This document shows, one piece after another, positions 33,159 to 43,032 of a stretch of DNA of 64,000 nucleotides. The notes under the pieces are model-generated. The model saw only the letters and a program-made list of their open reading frames with translations. It had not been told where the DNA came from and searched no databases. Source of the stretch: Lachnospiraceae bacterium (GTDB taxonomy: Bacteria; Bacillota_A; Clostridia; Lachnospirales; Lachnospiraceae); assembly GCA_009911175.1 (NCBI GenBank), contig QXWX01000024.1:1-64000 (forward strand), read 5' to 3'. Position numbers and translations under genes: made by a program. The first letter of the stretch is position 1. Each line of letters starts with the position of its first letter.

Positions 33159-36100
33159 ATGCGTTTGACAAATAGGAAAAGTAGAAGAATCATATCAGGC
33201 CTGCTTGCTGCAGTTACGGTCTTATCGGCGCTCATCCAGCCGGCCGTGACATATGCAGAAGAGCCAGGGCCATCCGCATATGAAGCGGAATACCCGGCGC
33301 TGGAAAAAGTGCAGCCGGAACTGGCAGAGGATGAGATTGTAACGGCAGGCGATTATGAAGTGGAAGTGGGAAGCGGTTTTGATATACAGAATGATTTCTC
33401 CGGTATGGAAATCCCGTCAGAAAAAGTGACGGTTAGGTTCTATGAAGCGAAAAACCAATCTGGCCAGGATTTCAATGTGGACCAGATGGATACATACAAA
33501 GCAATCTACTTTGTAGACCCGGTCAGTGGCAACCCGTCTTACCATGTCAGCCGGAATATTATTGTAACAGAAAAGACAGAGATATTACCAGACGGAGAAG
33601 GTATTCTGGAGGAAAGCGGAAACCAGTCCCAGGAATCCGAAGAGGGAGAAGCTGCCCCTGACTCGGATCCTCATCCGGAATGCATGACTGCCACTGAGAT
33701 GGAAGCAGTCATTGAAGATATGGAGCAGGCAGAAGACATCCGGGATGAAGCAGAGCCGATCGCGGAGGATGGCGGCCTGCTTCTGTTTTCCATGGATACG
33801 GGGATGAACCGCAGGATGGCAGCCAGGGCTGCTTCCGGGACCGTATCCTTAGAGACCGGCAGGGAACTTTATTACCCGACCAATTTAGGAAACTATTCCA
33901 CCAATTACTTTACCGTAAACGGCAAGATCGCTTATTGCCTGGAATCCCCCAAGGGGACGCCGGGGACAGGGAGTTACGCCGCCCATGTGCTGGAAAACAA
34001 CCCCAACCTACAGAAGACCCTCTATTATGGATACGGCGGTGCCGGGGACCAGACAGATCAGTTTATGCCCCAGTTTGACGGCGATTTAAAGTATGTGTTC
34101 ACCCACATTGCGGCAAGTTATTTCTACTGCGGGATCGAGGGCTTTGAGGGATGTACGCTGGCAGACCTGGAAGCCTGTGGCGTTCTGGGGTGGATCAATT
34201 ACCTTGCGAACCAGCCCATGCCTCCCAATCCTTACCTGAGCCTGTCAAAGACTTCCTTAAAAGCATCCGGCAGTGGTTCAGAACAAGTGACAGGCACAAT
34301 TACACTGGAGGGGGATTCCCGGAACTACATCACCCTGCGTATCCCATCCAATGTGACGTTCCATAACGAAGACAATGGAGACGAGCAGACCGGAGGAACG
34401 GTCCGCATTTCCGGCGGTACAACGTTTTATTTTTCCGCCCCCATGAGTGTCAGCGGGACATGGAATACCGGAGAAATGAGGGGAACCATCCGGACGGTCT
34501 GGAAAGCCCTGGTAGTTTCAACCGGGGATGCAAACCAGGATATCGGAAGCTATTATGAGGAAGAGAGCGGCAATTCCGTCAGCTTTTCCGTGCAGTGGAT
34601 GGATCTTGCCAGAGTCAAGGTGGTGAAAGTGGATTCCGTTTCCAACACCAGACTGGCGGGAGCCGTGTTCGGAATTTACAGCGATGAAGCATGCCGGAAC
34701 CTGATCGTGACCATGCCAGCCACCAATTCCAATGGGGAGTCCGAGGTGGAGATCACTAAGACCCAGAACACGGTTTATCTGAAAGAGATCACTGCGCCTG
34801 TGGGCTACCGCTATAACGCAACGGCGTACCGGGTGGCGCTACAGACAAACCAGACCGTTTCCACCACAGTCCCGGATACCGAGCAGTTAGGGAACCTGAC
34901 CATTTACAAGGAAGGAGAAGCATTGACAGGAGCAGCACCCCAGAGTAACGGCGTGGTATTCCAGTATGGAAACCGCAGGCAGAAAGGCGCTGTCTTCAAT
35001 GTCTATGCCGCCAAGGATATCAAGACTTCTTATGGGGCAGTGGCATTCAAATCCGGCCAGCTGGTAGCGGAGAACCTGACAACCGGTGAGGACGGTTCCG
35101 TCACGGTCAGGAATCTGCACCTGGGAAGTTACCGGGTGACAGAGGTACAGGCTCCAAAAGGATTCTATAACGCAAAGGAATCGAAGGATGTTGTGATCGC
35201 ATACGCAGGCCAGATGGCAGAGGCGGCTTTTTCTGATACCACGTTCCACAATGACCGCCAGAAAGCGGAGGTCAGCATCGTCAAGCTGGACCAGGACACG
35301 AAAAATGGATTAGCAGGCGGAGTGTTTGGCCTATACGCAGGGCAGGAAATAAAAGGCGCTGATGCAAATACTGTCGTAGCCAAGGATACCCTGCTCAACA
35401 CTGTAACAACAAACGGGGAGGGGAAGGCTGTTTTTTCAGCGGACCTGCCCATTGGTTTTGATTACTATGTGAAAGAAATCCAGGCACCGGGAAACTACCT
35501 GAAATCTTCCGAAGATACCTACTCTTTCCGTTTTGAGCCAGCCAATGGCAGTGAAGCAAAAGTATCCTTCTCTTACACATTCACAGATCAGCGTGCGACC
35601 GCCACGATCCAGCTCCAGAAAGTAGACCTGGAGACAGGTGCAAATGTTCCACAGGGGGATGCTTCCCTAGAGCATGCGGTCTATGGGCTCTACGCAAGAA
35701 AAGATATCGTCCATCCGGACCAGAAAAGCGGCGTGCTCTATCAGGCAGGAGAACAGGTAGCAACCTTGACGACAGACCGGGAGGGGAAAGCAAAGATTGA
35801 GAATCTCTACATGGGAGAATATTTTGTAAAAGAGATCACCCCGCCGGCCGGATATCTGGCAGATGAAACGGAGTATGACATCCTCTGTAGTTATGAAGGG
35901 GAAAATACCACTGTGATCGAGCGAAGCTGTACCTCACCGGAGCAGGTAATCAAGCAGCCTTTCCAGATCGTGAAAGTAGCGGATAATGGGGAAACCGATG
36001 CCGGATTGCTTGCGGGAGCGGGCTTTACCGCCTATCTGGTATCATCGCTTACAACAAAGGAAGATGGGAGTTATGATTTTGATTCCGCAACTCCGGTTGT

Positions 36101-39100
36101 ACTTGGGGCAAACGGGGAAACCGAGCTCTTCACCGATGAAAAAGGGTATGCCTGCAGCATTGCGCTCCCCTTTGGGACTTATATTGTAAGGGAATCTACC
36201 ACGCCGGAAAATTATACGCCGGTCAAAGATTTCCTGGTGCATATCACGGAGCATCATCCGGACAAGCCGCAGGAATGGCGGGTACTCCTGGATGGTGAAT
36301 TCCAGGCGAAGCTGCGGATCGTCAAGAAAGACGATGAGACGAAGAAACCAGTCCTGGTAAAAAATGCGGAGTTCAAGATCTATGACCTGGACAATGAGAA
36401 ATATGTGGAGCAGGTGACAACCTATCCTACCCTTGGGAAACACCAATCCTTCTTTACCAATGAGCAGGGATACCTGATCTTGCCAGAGAACTTAAAGATT
36501 GGGCATTACCGGATTGAGGAAGTGACAGCCCCCAATGGGTATATCCGGAATGAACAGACCTATGAGGTGTCCGTAGATTCCAATACCGTTTACCAGATAG
36601 ACGGCACATCCGGGGATGTGGTCATTGATGTGGTCTGCGAGGACCATCCGGTCAAAGGGAAACTCAATATTGTGAAAAAGGGCGAAGTCCTGAAAGGGTA
36701 TGAGGAGACATTTCTTTACGAGGCGGAAAATCTTGCAGGCGCGGAATTCAATGTCTATGCGGCAGAAGATATTTATACGGCGGACCATCAGAAGGACGCG
36801 GAAGGAAACCGGATTCGGGAGTATGCTGCCGGGGAACTGATAGAAACCTTGGTGACCAATGAAAACGGGGAGGCATCCGTATCCGGCCTGCCTCTCGGTA
36901 CGTACCGGATCGTAGAGACCAAAGCACCGGAAGGTTATGTGTTAAACGAATCCGCACAGAATGTTACGCTGTCTTATGCGGATCAGGATACACCAGTTGT
37001 GGAGCAGACTGCCGTGTTTGATAATGACCGCCAGAAGGTAGAGATTGCCGTAGTCAAAAAGGATGCAAGAAATGAGGCTGCGCTTGCAGGCGCTGTTTTC
37101 AGTTTATATACGAAATCCGCCATCACTGTAAATGGGGAAACCATCGTAAATGCAGACATACTGCTTGGTGAAGCGACAACAGGAGAGGATGGAAAAGCCG
37201 TCTTTGAGATGGACCTGCCTTTCGGGGAGTATTACATCCGGGAGCAGAAAGCGCCGGCCGGATATGTTTCCTCGGATCAGACAATCGAGGTGAACGCTTC
37301 TTACCAGGGGCAGGATATCAAGGCAGCAGAGTATACCAGTGAATTCCAGAATGAACCGACTACCGTTTCCATCAAAAAGACAGACCTGACTACGGGTGCG
37401 GAATTGGAGGGCGCAACGCTGACGGTTCTTGACAGTGAGGGAAATGTAGTAGATACCTGGGTTTCTGCCAAAGGGGAAGAACATGTGGTAGAACGCTTAA
37501 CAGCCGGGGAAACCTATACGCTGCATGAGGAAATGGCGCCTTATGGCTATCTGAAAGCGGAAGAGATAGAATTTACGGTTGAAGATACTGCCCAGATCCA
37601 GAAGGTGGAAATGAAGGATGATGTCCCGACAGGTTTGATCCTGGTCAATAAGCAAGGGGAGCTTTTAGAAGATGTTTCCCTGCTGGATACCGTGACCGGA
37701 TGGATCCAGCATGTCTTTGAATATATCACAGGATCCCTGAAAGACGTTACTTTTGAAGTCTATGCCCTGGAAGATATCAAAGCGGCAGATGGAGAAAGTG
37801 AAGACCATTATAAAAAGGATGAACTGGTAGATACCATCACCACAGATGGGACAGGAGTTGCGAAACTGGAAAACCTGCCTCTGGGGAAATATTATGTAAA
37901 GGAAAAAGAAACAGCAGAAGGATATATCCTGGATGAGAAAATCCGGGAAGCAGACCTGACCTACCGTGACCAGGAGACGCCTGTGGTCACATTTTCTACA
38001 GACTGGCTGAACAACCGTCAGAAGGTGGAACTTCAGGTATTGAAAACAGAAAAAGATTCTGACCGTGTGGTTCCGGGAACCGTGTTTTCCCTGTGCGCGG
38101 GAGAGGATATCACCAATGCGGAAGGGAAAGTGATCATGGAAGCGGATACCGTGATCGAGGAAAAGACTACCGATGGGGAAGGAAAGCTGAATTTTACAGC
38201 CGACCTGCCGGTGGGCTTTTCATATTACGTGAAGGAGACGGCTGCGGCCCCTGGATTTACGACTAAGGGTGAAGTGCAGGAGTTTGACTTTGTACCGGGA
38301 ATGGATGGGAGAGCTGCGGCTCCTTCCTTACTTGCGTTTGAAAATGAGACCACAGTATTTGAATTTACAAAAGTATCACTCACGGATGAAAAGGAAGTAG
38401 AGGGAGCGAAGCTGCAGGTGACGGACGCGGACGGCAATGTCATCGATGAATGGGTTTCCGGGAAAGAACCCCATATCATCCGGGAACTGGTGGTAGGTGA
38501 GACTTACCGGATGTCAGAGCTTCTGCCAGCGGAAGGGTATGTGACTGCGGACAGTATTGAATTTACGGTTGGGAATACAGGCGAAGCGCAGAAGATCGTG
38601 ATGAAGGATGACGTGACTAAGGTGGAGATTTTTAAGACCGATATTGCTGGGAAGGAACTGCCAGGTGCGAAGCTGACGATCCTGAACCAAGACGGGGAAG
38701 CAGTAGAAAGCTGGACATCCACAGAGAAACCTCATTATATCGAAATGCTGCCAATTGGGGAGTATACGCTCCACGAAGAAATGGCGCCGGATGGTTATCT
38801 GGTAGCGGAGGATATCCCGTTCACTGTGGAAGATACCGGAGAAATCCAGAAAGTGTCCATGGAGGATGGCGTGACCAGGGTAGAAATCTCCAAGACCGAT
38901 ATTGCCGGAAAAGAACTGCCTGGGGCGAAGCTGACGATTTATGATAAAGATGGAAAAGTGGTAGAAAGCTGGACATCGGAGGAGAAACCTCATTATATTG
39001 AAATGCTCCCGACCGGGGAGTATACGCTCCATGAAGAAATCGTACCGGATGGTTATGTGACAGCGGAGGATGTTACGTTTGAAGTCACAGAAACCGGAGA

Positions 39101-39536
39101 GATCCAGAAGGTAGCCATGAAGGATGATGTGACCAAGGTAGAAATCTCTAAGACAGATATTGCCGGGGAAGAGCTGCCTGGCGCAAAGTTGACCATCTAT
39201 GATAAAGATGGGAAAGTGGTAGAAAGCTGGACATCGGAGGAGAAACCCCATTATATAGAAATGCTGCCGACCGGGGAGTATACGCTCCATGAGGAATCCG
39301 CGCCGGATGGTTACCTGGTAGCGGAGGATATTCAGTTTGAAGTCAAGGACACCGGGGAAATCCAGAAAGTGACTATGAAAGACGAACCTAAAAAACCGGA
39401 GATTCCAGAAACACCAAAAACCGGGGACCGGACAGAAATTTTCTTCTGGTTCCTATTATTATGCTTGGCAAGTATCCTTATGATCGCGCCCCTTGTTTCC
39501 TGCGTCAAGGAGCAGAGAAGGGGCTGTAAGGATTGA
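33159..39536 (+). CDS. Giant multi-CnaB (SpaA-type) cell-wall adhesin, 2125 aa
   Basis: A surface stalk protein. The signal peptide ends near PAVTYAEE (residue about 34). Residues 228-358 form a thioester-like head (YFTVNGKIAYCLE, LQKTLYYGYGGAGD, YVFTHIAASYFYCG), again with His where thioester domains have Gln. From residue about 484 some 15 CnaB/SpaA modules follow, each opening with a (K)xxKxD or xVKxD lysine strand and closing with xYxLHE or YYVKE glutamate motifs that allow self-forming isopeptide bonds. The last three are nearly identical. The end is TPKTGDRTEIFF, a membrane helix and a basic tail, a sortase signal. Signal-peptide layout and module style match the adhesin at 16986, so the two are related. 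No sortase gene is seen in the window. The start is ATG 33159 or the in-frame TTG at 33165. It lies directly before the mating-channel genes. Confidence 0.88.
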   Translation: MRLTNRKSRRIISGLLAAVTVLSALIQPAVTYAEEPGPSAYEAEYPALEKVQPELAEDEIVTAGDYEVEVGSGFDIQNDFSGMEIPSEKVTVRFYEAKNQSGQDFNVDQMDTYKAIYFVDPVSGNPSYHVSRNIIVTEKTEILPDGEGILEESGNQSQESEEGEAAPDSDPHPECMTATEMEAVIEDMEQAEDIRDEAEPIAEDGGLLLFSMDTGMNRRMAARAASGTVSLETGRELYYPTNLGNYSTNYFTVNGKIAYCLESPKGTPGTGSYAAHVLENNPNLQKTLYYGYGGAGDQTDQFMPQFDGDLKYVFTHIAASYFYCGIEGFEGCTLADLEACGVLGWINYLANQPMPPNPYLSLSKTSLKASGSGSEQVTGTITLEGDSRNYITLRIPSNVTFHNEDNGDEQTGGTVRISGGTTFYFSAPMSVSGTWNTGEMRGTIRTVWKALVVSTGDANQDIGSYYEEESGNSVSFSVQWMDLARVKVVKVDSVSNTRLAGAVFGIYSDEACRNLIVTMPATNSNGESEVEITKTQNTVYLKEITAPVGYRYNATAYRVALQTNQTVSTTVPDTEQLGNLTIYKEGEALTGAAPQSNGVVFQYGNRRQKGAVFNVYAAKDIKTSYGAVAFKSGQLVAENLTTGEDGSVTVRNLHLGSYRVTEVQAPKGFYNAKESKDVVIAYAGQMAEAAFSDTTFHNDRQKAEVSIVKLDQDTKNGLAGGVFGLYAGQEIKGADANTVVAKDTLLNTVTTNGEGKAVFSADLPIGFDYYVKEIQAPGNYLKSSEDTYSFRFEPANGSEAKVSFSYTFTDQRATATIQLQKVDLETGANVPQGDASLEHAVYGLYARKDIVHPDQKSGVLYQAGEQVATLTTDREGKAKIENLYMGEYFVKEITPPAGYLADETEYDILCSYEGENTTVIERSCTSPEQVIKQPFQIVKVADNGETDAGLLAGAGFTAYLVSSLTTKEDGSYDFDSATPVVLGANGETELFTDEKGYACSIALPFGTYIVRESTTPENYTPVKDFLVHITEHHPDKPQEWRVLLDGEFQAKLRIVKKDDETKKPVLVKNAEFKIYDLDNEKYVEQVTTYPTLGKHQSFFTNEQGYLILPENLKIGHYRIEEVTAPNGYIRNEQTYEVSVDSNTVYQIDGTSGDVVIDVVCEDHPVKGKLNIVKKGEVLKGYEETFLYEAENLAGAEFNVYAAEDIYTADHQKDAEGNRIREYAAGELIETLVTNENGEASVSGLPLGTYRIVETKAPEGYVLNESAQNVTLSYADQDTPVVEQTAVFDNDRQKVEIAVVKKDARNEAALAGAVFSLYTKSAITVNGETIVNADILLGEATTGEDGKAVFEMDLPFGEYYIREQKAPAGYVSSDQTIEVNASYQGQDIKAAEYTSEFQNEPTTVSIKKTDLTTGAELEGATLTVLDSEGNVVDTWVSAKGEEHVVERLTAGETYTLHEEMAPYGYLKAEEIEFTVEDTAQIQKVEMKDDVPTGLILVNKQGELLEDVSLLDTVTGWIQHVFEYITGSLKDVTFEVYALEDIKAADGESEDHYKKDELVDTITTDGTGVAKLENLPLGKYYVKEKETAEGYILDEKIREADLTYRDQETPVVTFSTDWLNNRQKVELQVLKTEKDSDRVVPGTVFSLCAGEDITNAEGKVIMEADTVIEEKTTDGEGKLNFTADLPVGFSYYVKETAAAPGFTTKGEVQEFDFVPGMDGRAAAPSLLAFENETTVFEFTKVSLTDEKEVEGAKLQVTDADGNVIDEWVSGKEPHIIRELVVGETYRMSELLPAEGYVTADSIEFTVGNTGEAQKIVMKDDVTKVEIFKTDIAGKELPGAKLTILNQDGEAVESWTSTEKPHYIEMLPIGEYTLHEEMAPDGYLVAEDIPFTVEDTGEIQKVSMEDGVTRVEISKTDIAGKELPGAKLTIYDKDGKVVESWTSEEKPHYIEMLPTGEYTLHEEIVPDGYVTAEDVTFEVTETGEIQKVAMKDDVTKVEISKTDIAGEELPGAKLTIYDKDGKVVESWTSEEKPHYIEMLPTGEYTLHEESAPDGYLVAEDIQFEVKDTGEIQKVTMKDEPKKPEIPETPKTGDRTEIFFWFLLLCLASILMIAPLVSCVKEQRRGCKD
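38607..39375 (+). repeat. Three near-identical tandem CnaB modules at DNA level
   Basis: Three consecutive segments of about 250 bp encode TKVEI(F/S)KTDIAG(K/E)ELPGAKLTI ... HYIEMLP(I/T)GEYTLHEE modules with only scattered base changes. This is much closer than any other pair of modules in the protein and points to recent duplication or gene conversion. Confidence 0.85.
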
Positions 39537-39584
39537 GAAAACGAAAGGGAGGGGCGGTGTATGCCCCTCCGGGAAGGAGGATGT

Positions 39585-39845
39585 ATGCATACCATAAATG
39601 GAAAGCAGTTGGAATATTTAAGAAAACGGTATCCATCTGGAACAGCCGTCTGTCTGGACGCAATGGAAGGGGAAGGGCAGATGGCATCCGGGATGAAAGG
39701 AAAAGTGCTTTATGTAGATGATGTGGGACAGCTCCAGGTTCAGTGGGAGAATGGGAGCGGTCTGGCATTGATCCCAGGTGTGGACCAGTTCCATAAGGTC
39801 AGTGACCCGGCGAATAAAAAGAAACAGGAGGGACCATCCCGGTAA
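39585..39845 (+). CDS. DUF4314 family protein
   Basis: An 86-aa protein: LRKRYPSGTAVCLDAMEGEGQMASGMKGKVLYVDDVGQLQVQWENGSGLALIPGVDQFHKV. This G-x-V-x-x-V-D ... W-x-N-G-S-x-L layout is the DUF4314 SH3-like fold, often just before the coupling protein on Firmicute elements. GGAAGGAGG precedes ATG 39585. Its stop overlaps the reading frame of the coupling protein. Confidence 0.8.
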   Translation: MHTINGKQLEYLRKRYPSGTAVCLDAMEGEGQMASGMKGKVLYVDDVGQLQVQWENGSGLALIPGVDQFHKVSDPANKKKQEGPSR

Positions 39846-39949
39846 AACAGGGCGGGAAGTCAGATTGGATTGTCTGGCTTCTCGCCCTTCCCATTGTCTG
39901 GTGGGCGGCGTTCATTCTGGGGGATTCCCTACAGCCGGGGAGGAACCTG

Positions 39950-41602
39950 ATGGAACTCCTTCCGGTGTTGACGGAAAAGCTGAACCAGCCATTCCAGATC
40001 CATTTCACAGAGTACACGGTGAAATGCCTTTTTCTCTGTACGCTCCTATACGGAATGGGGATCGGCATCTTCTACGCCAACCAAAAGAATTACCGCCGGG
40101 GGGAGGAACACGGTTCCGCCAAATGGGGAGATGTAGGGAAACTGTGTAAAAAATACCGTGATATGCCTTACTCGCAGAATATCCTGCTGACCCAGAACTT
40201 CCGCATCGGGCTCAACTGTTACAAGCACAGGAGAAACCTGAACATCTTAGTGATCGGAGGTTCGGGCGCCGGAAAATCTCGAACTTTCGCTATCCCCAAT
40301 ATCATGCAGTGCAACTGCTCCATGGTGATCACGGATCCCAAGGCCGAACTGCTCCGGAAGACAGGAGGTCTGCTGAAAAAGAAAGGGTATGAGGTGCGGG
40401 TGTTCGACCTGATCCATCCGGATACGTCCTTTTGCTATAACCCGTTCCAGTATGTGCAGGATGATAAGGATGTGCTGCGGCTGATCAATAACCTGATCAA
40501 AAATACCACACCGAAAGGCTCCCAATCCTCCGATCCGTTCTGGGAGAAAAGCGAAACCGCCCTGCTACAGGCACTGATGATGTACCTCTTACATGAAGCA
40601 CCGCCAGAGGAACAAAATTTCCCGATGATCATGGAAATGCTGGCTTCGGCCCAGGTAAAGGAAGAAGATGAGGATTATGAGTCCCCGTTGGATATCTTAT
40701 TTGAACGGCTGGAAATGCGTGACCCGGAAAGCATCGCGGTCAAGCAATACCATATTTACAAACAGGCGGCGGGCAAGACTGCGAAAAGTATCTTAATCTC
40801 CGTGGGCGTACGTTTGGCGGCGTTCAACCTGAAGCAGATCGCGGACCTGACCTGTACCGATGAACTGGATCTTGCCAGCATCGGGGAGAAAAAGGTGGCG
40901 TTATTCTGCTGTATTCCTGACGCGGATACCAGTTTGAATTACCTGGTCGGCATGATCTACAGCCAGTTATTCCAGACACTGTATTATGTGGCGGATCGTC
41001 TCCATGGTGGGAAGCTGCCAATCCCAGTGCACTGCATCATGGATGAATGGGCAAATGTGGCCCTGCCGGATGACTTTGATAAAATCCTGGCAACCATGCG
41101 TTCCCGTTCGATTTCCTGTAGTATTATCGTCCAGAACATGAGCCAGATCAAGGCGCTGTTTAAGGACTCCCATGAGAGCTTGGTCGGCAATTGTGACGAA
41201 CTTTTATATCTCGGCGGCAACGAAAAGGAGACCCATAAATACCTTTCTGAACTGCTCGGAAAGGAGACGATAGACACGAATACCTATGGGCAGACGAAGG
41301 GAAAATCCGGCAGCTATTCCACCAATTTTCAACAGAGCGGAAGGGAATTATTAATGCCCGATGAAGTAAGGCTGCTGGATAATGACTATGCCCTTTTATT
41401 TGTCCGGGGCGAACATGCCGTCATGGACCGAAAGTATGACCTGTTAAAACATCCGAATATCAAGGATACGGAGGATGGAGGTTCCAAGCCCTATGATTAT
41501 GCCCAGGCACCGCTGGCACATGATGTACCGGCATTGGATGAAACCCGGTATGAGGATTATGAACTGTTCTCTGGTGAGGATATTGCCGGGGAGCCTTTTT
41601 AA
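39950..41602 (+). CDS. virD4: VirD4/TraG type IV coupling protein
   Basis: An ATPase of 550 aa from ATG 39950 that links the relaxosome to the secretion channel. Walker A is IGGSGAGKSRTF, Walker B is PVHCIMDEWANV, and the FFWEKSE-like and LLYLGGNEKETHKYLSELLG motifs match TraG-type proteins. One membrane helix lies at residues 22-42. The same frame continues upstream to about 39816 and encodes another clear membrane helix (DWIVWLLALPIVWWAAFIL) expected in full-length TraG, yet no ATG, GTG or TTG occurs before 39950. The best-placed codon, GTA at 39842, lies 9 nt after AGGAGGG and may be a mutated start. A second site, GGGGAGG, supports ATG 39950. Confidence 0.9.
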   Translation: MELLPVLTEKLNQPFQIHFTEYTVKCLFLCTLLYGMGIGIFYANQKNYRRGEEHGSAKWGDVGKLCKKYRDMPYSQNILLTQNFRIGLNCYKHRRNLNILVIGGSGAGKSRTFAIPNIMQCNCSMVITDPKAELLRKTGGLLKKKGYEVRVFDLIHPDTSFCYNPFQYVQDDKDVLRLINNLIKNTTPKGSQSSDPFWEKSETALLQALMMYLLHEAPPEEQNFPMIMEMLASAQVKEEDEDYESPLDILFERLEMRDPESIAVKQYHIYKQAAGKTAKSILISVGVRLAAFNLKQIADLTCTDELDLASIGEKKVALFCCIPDADTSLNYLVGMIYSQLFQTLYYVADRLHGGKLPIPVHCIMDEWANVALPDDFDKILATMRSRSISCSIIVQNMSQIKALFKDSHESLVGNCDELLYLGGNEKETHKYLSELLGKETIDTNTYGQTKGKSGSYSTNFQQSGRELLMPDEVRLLDNDYALLFVRGEHAVMDRKYDLLKHPNIKDTEDGGSKPYDYAQAPLAHDVPALDETRYEDYELFSGEDIAGEPF

Positions 41603-41684
41603 GTAATGGAGAATATCGAATCAATCAAGACTCGGCAAGTAACTTGCTATGCGGGTTATTTGCAAATGAATGGAGGAATGTGTA

Positions 41685-42050
41685 ATGAAATTTTATAAGA
41701 TGAGGAGAAAATATGACAACCGGAAACAGAAGAAAACAGCACCATTGCCAATGAGTAGCAGGCAGAAAAATTTGTTTTTATCCTATACGGCATTGGTCTT
41801 TGCGCTCTGCATGGGCACCGTTACAGTTTATGCGGCCGGAGACCCGCTGGCAGTGGTTAATAACCTGTCTACCTTTATCTTTTCCCTGATCCGTGCGATC
41901 GGGATGATCCTGCTGGGATTTGGAGTCGTGCAGGTCGGTTTGTCTCTAAAAAGCCATGACCCCAGCCAGAGGGCCAACGGGTTCCTGACACTGGCCGGAG
42001 GGATCATCATTACCTTTGCCAAGGAAATCCTGGATATGATCATGGGCTGA
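41685..42050 (+). CDS. Maff2 family membrane protein (VirB2-like)
   Basis: A 121-aa protein with a hydrophobic helix at residues 30-50 (YTALVFALCMGTVTVYAAG, possibly a cleaved leader) and two more: the first near 65-90 (IRAIGMILLGFGVVQVGLSL) and the second near 100-118. GFGVVQVGLSLKSHDPSQRANGFL is the Maff2 signature. The layout (leader plus two helices) matches VirB2/TrbC pilin-like subunits. ATG 41685 lies 8 nt after GGAGG. Confidence 0.85.
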   Translation: MKFYKMRRKYDNRKQKKTAPLPMSSRQKNLFLSYTALVFALCMGTVTVYAAGDPLAVVNNLSTFIFSLIRAIGMILLGFGVVQVGLSLKSHDPSQRANGFLTLAGGIIITFAKEILDMIMG

Positions 42051-42091
42051 TGTCTTTTCGCAGGATGGATGCAAGAAAGGGGTGAAACTGA

Positions 42092-42931
42092 TTGGAAAGT
42101 GATAACTGGATTGTCCAGAACCTAAACTCCGCATTATCCACGTGGAATGATAAGCTGACAGAGATCTGGACCCTGCTGACCCAGAGTCCGGAGAATTTCA
42201 AAGGCGGCGCGATATGGGGCGTGATGGTGAATGTCAATGACGCGCTGAAAGCCATCGGGTATGGCCTGCTGGTCTTATTTTTTGCGGTGGGGATTGTAAA
42301 GACCTGTTCCAGCTATACGGACATCAAGAAACCGGAGCATGTGGTGAAAGCATTCATCCGTTTTGCGCTGGCCCAGGGCGCGGTGATGTATGGCATGGAA
42401 CTTTTGACGGCAGTGTTTTCGATTGTACAGGGCATGGTCTCTACTATTATGAGCAATTCCGGGATGGCCCAGGGGGTGACGGAGCTGCCAGTGGAAATCG
42501 TGGAGAAGATTGAATCCGTGGGGATGCTGGAGTCCATCCCCTTGTGGATCGTAACTCTGTTAGGAAGCCTTCTGATCACGGTTTTATCTTTCATCATGGT
42601 GCTGACCGTTTACGGTCGGATGTTCAAGCTGTATATGTATACGGCAATCGCGCCGATTCCTATTTCCTCCTTTGCGGGGGAGACCACACAGTCTGTGGGG
42701 AAGAATTTCATCCGGTCTTATACCGGGGTATGCCTGGAAGGGGCGATCATAGCCTTGGCATGCATTATCTTTTCCGCCTTTGCGGCGAGTCCTCCGGCGC
42801 TGGGAGACCAGAGCCTGTCGGCGGTGACGATCGTATGGAATTATGTAGGGGAACTGGTCTTCAATTTACTGGTGCTGGTAGGAGCCGTGAAAGCATCGGA
42901 CCGGATTGTGAAGGAAATCATGGGACTGTAG
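42092..42931 (+). CDS. TrbL/VirB6-like conjugal transfer membrane protein
   Basis: A 279-aa polytopic inner-membrane protein with five or six helices (for example AIGYGLLVLFFAVGIV, SLLITVLSFIMVLTV, GAIIALACIIFSAFAA, ELVFNLLVLVGAV). The loop MYTAIAPIPISSFAGE is characteristic of the Firmicute TrbL/CD1112-type family. Start TTG 42092 follows AAAGGGGTG. It forms part of the channel with VirB4 and PrgI. Confidence 0.85.
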   Translation: MESDNWIVQNLNSALSTWNDKLTEIWTLLTQSPENFKGGAIWGVMVNVNDALKAIGYGLLVLFFAVGIVKTCSSYTDIKKPEHVVKAFIRFALAQGAVMYGMELLTAVFSIVQGMVSTIMSNSGMAQGVTELPVEIVEKIESVGMLESIPLWIVTLLGSLLITVLSFIMVLTVYGRMFKLYMYTAIAPIPISSFAGETTQSVGKNFIRSYTGVCLEGAIIALACIIFSAFAASPPALGDQSLSAVTIVWNYVGELVFNLLVLVGAVKASDRIVKEIMGL

Positions 42932-43032
42932 AGGAAATTATAAAACAGCTTTTGAGTATTCAATTAAGGGACACTGAATCAGAGGTGAGGAAACTGTTCA
43001 GATATATGGAGGTGATGTAGATAGAAGTAAAA

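Noticed and set aside
38514..39290. Long antisense frame under the adhesin repeats
   Set aside because: It is produced by the repeated CnaB coding sequence and carries no independent signal.
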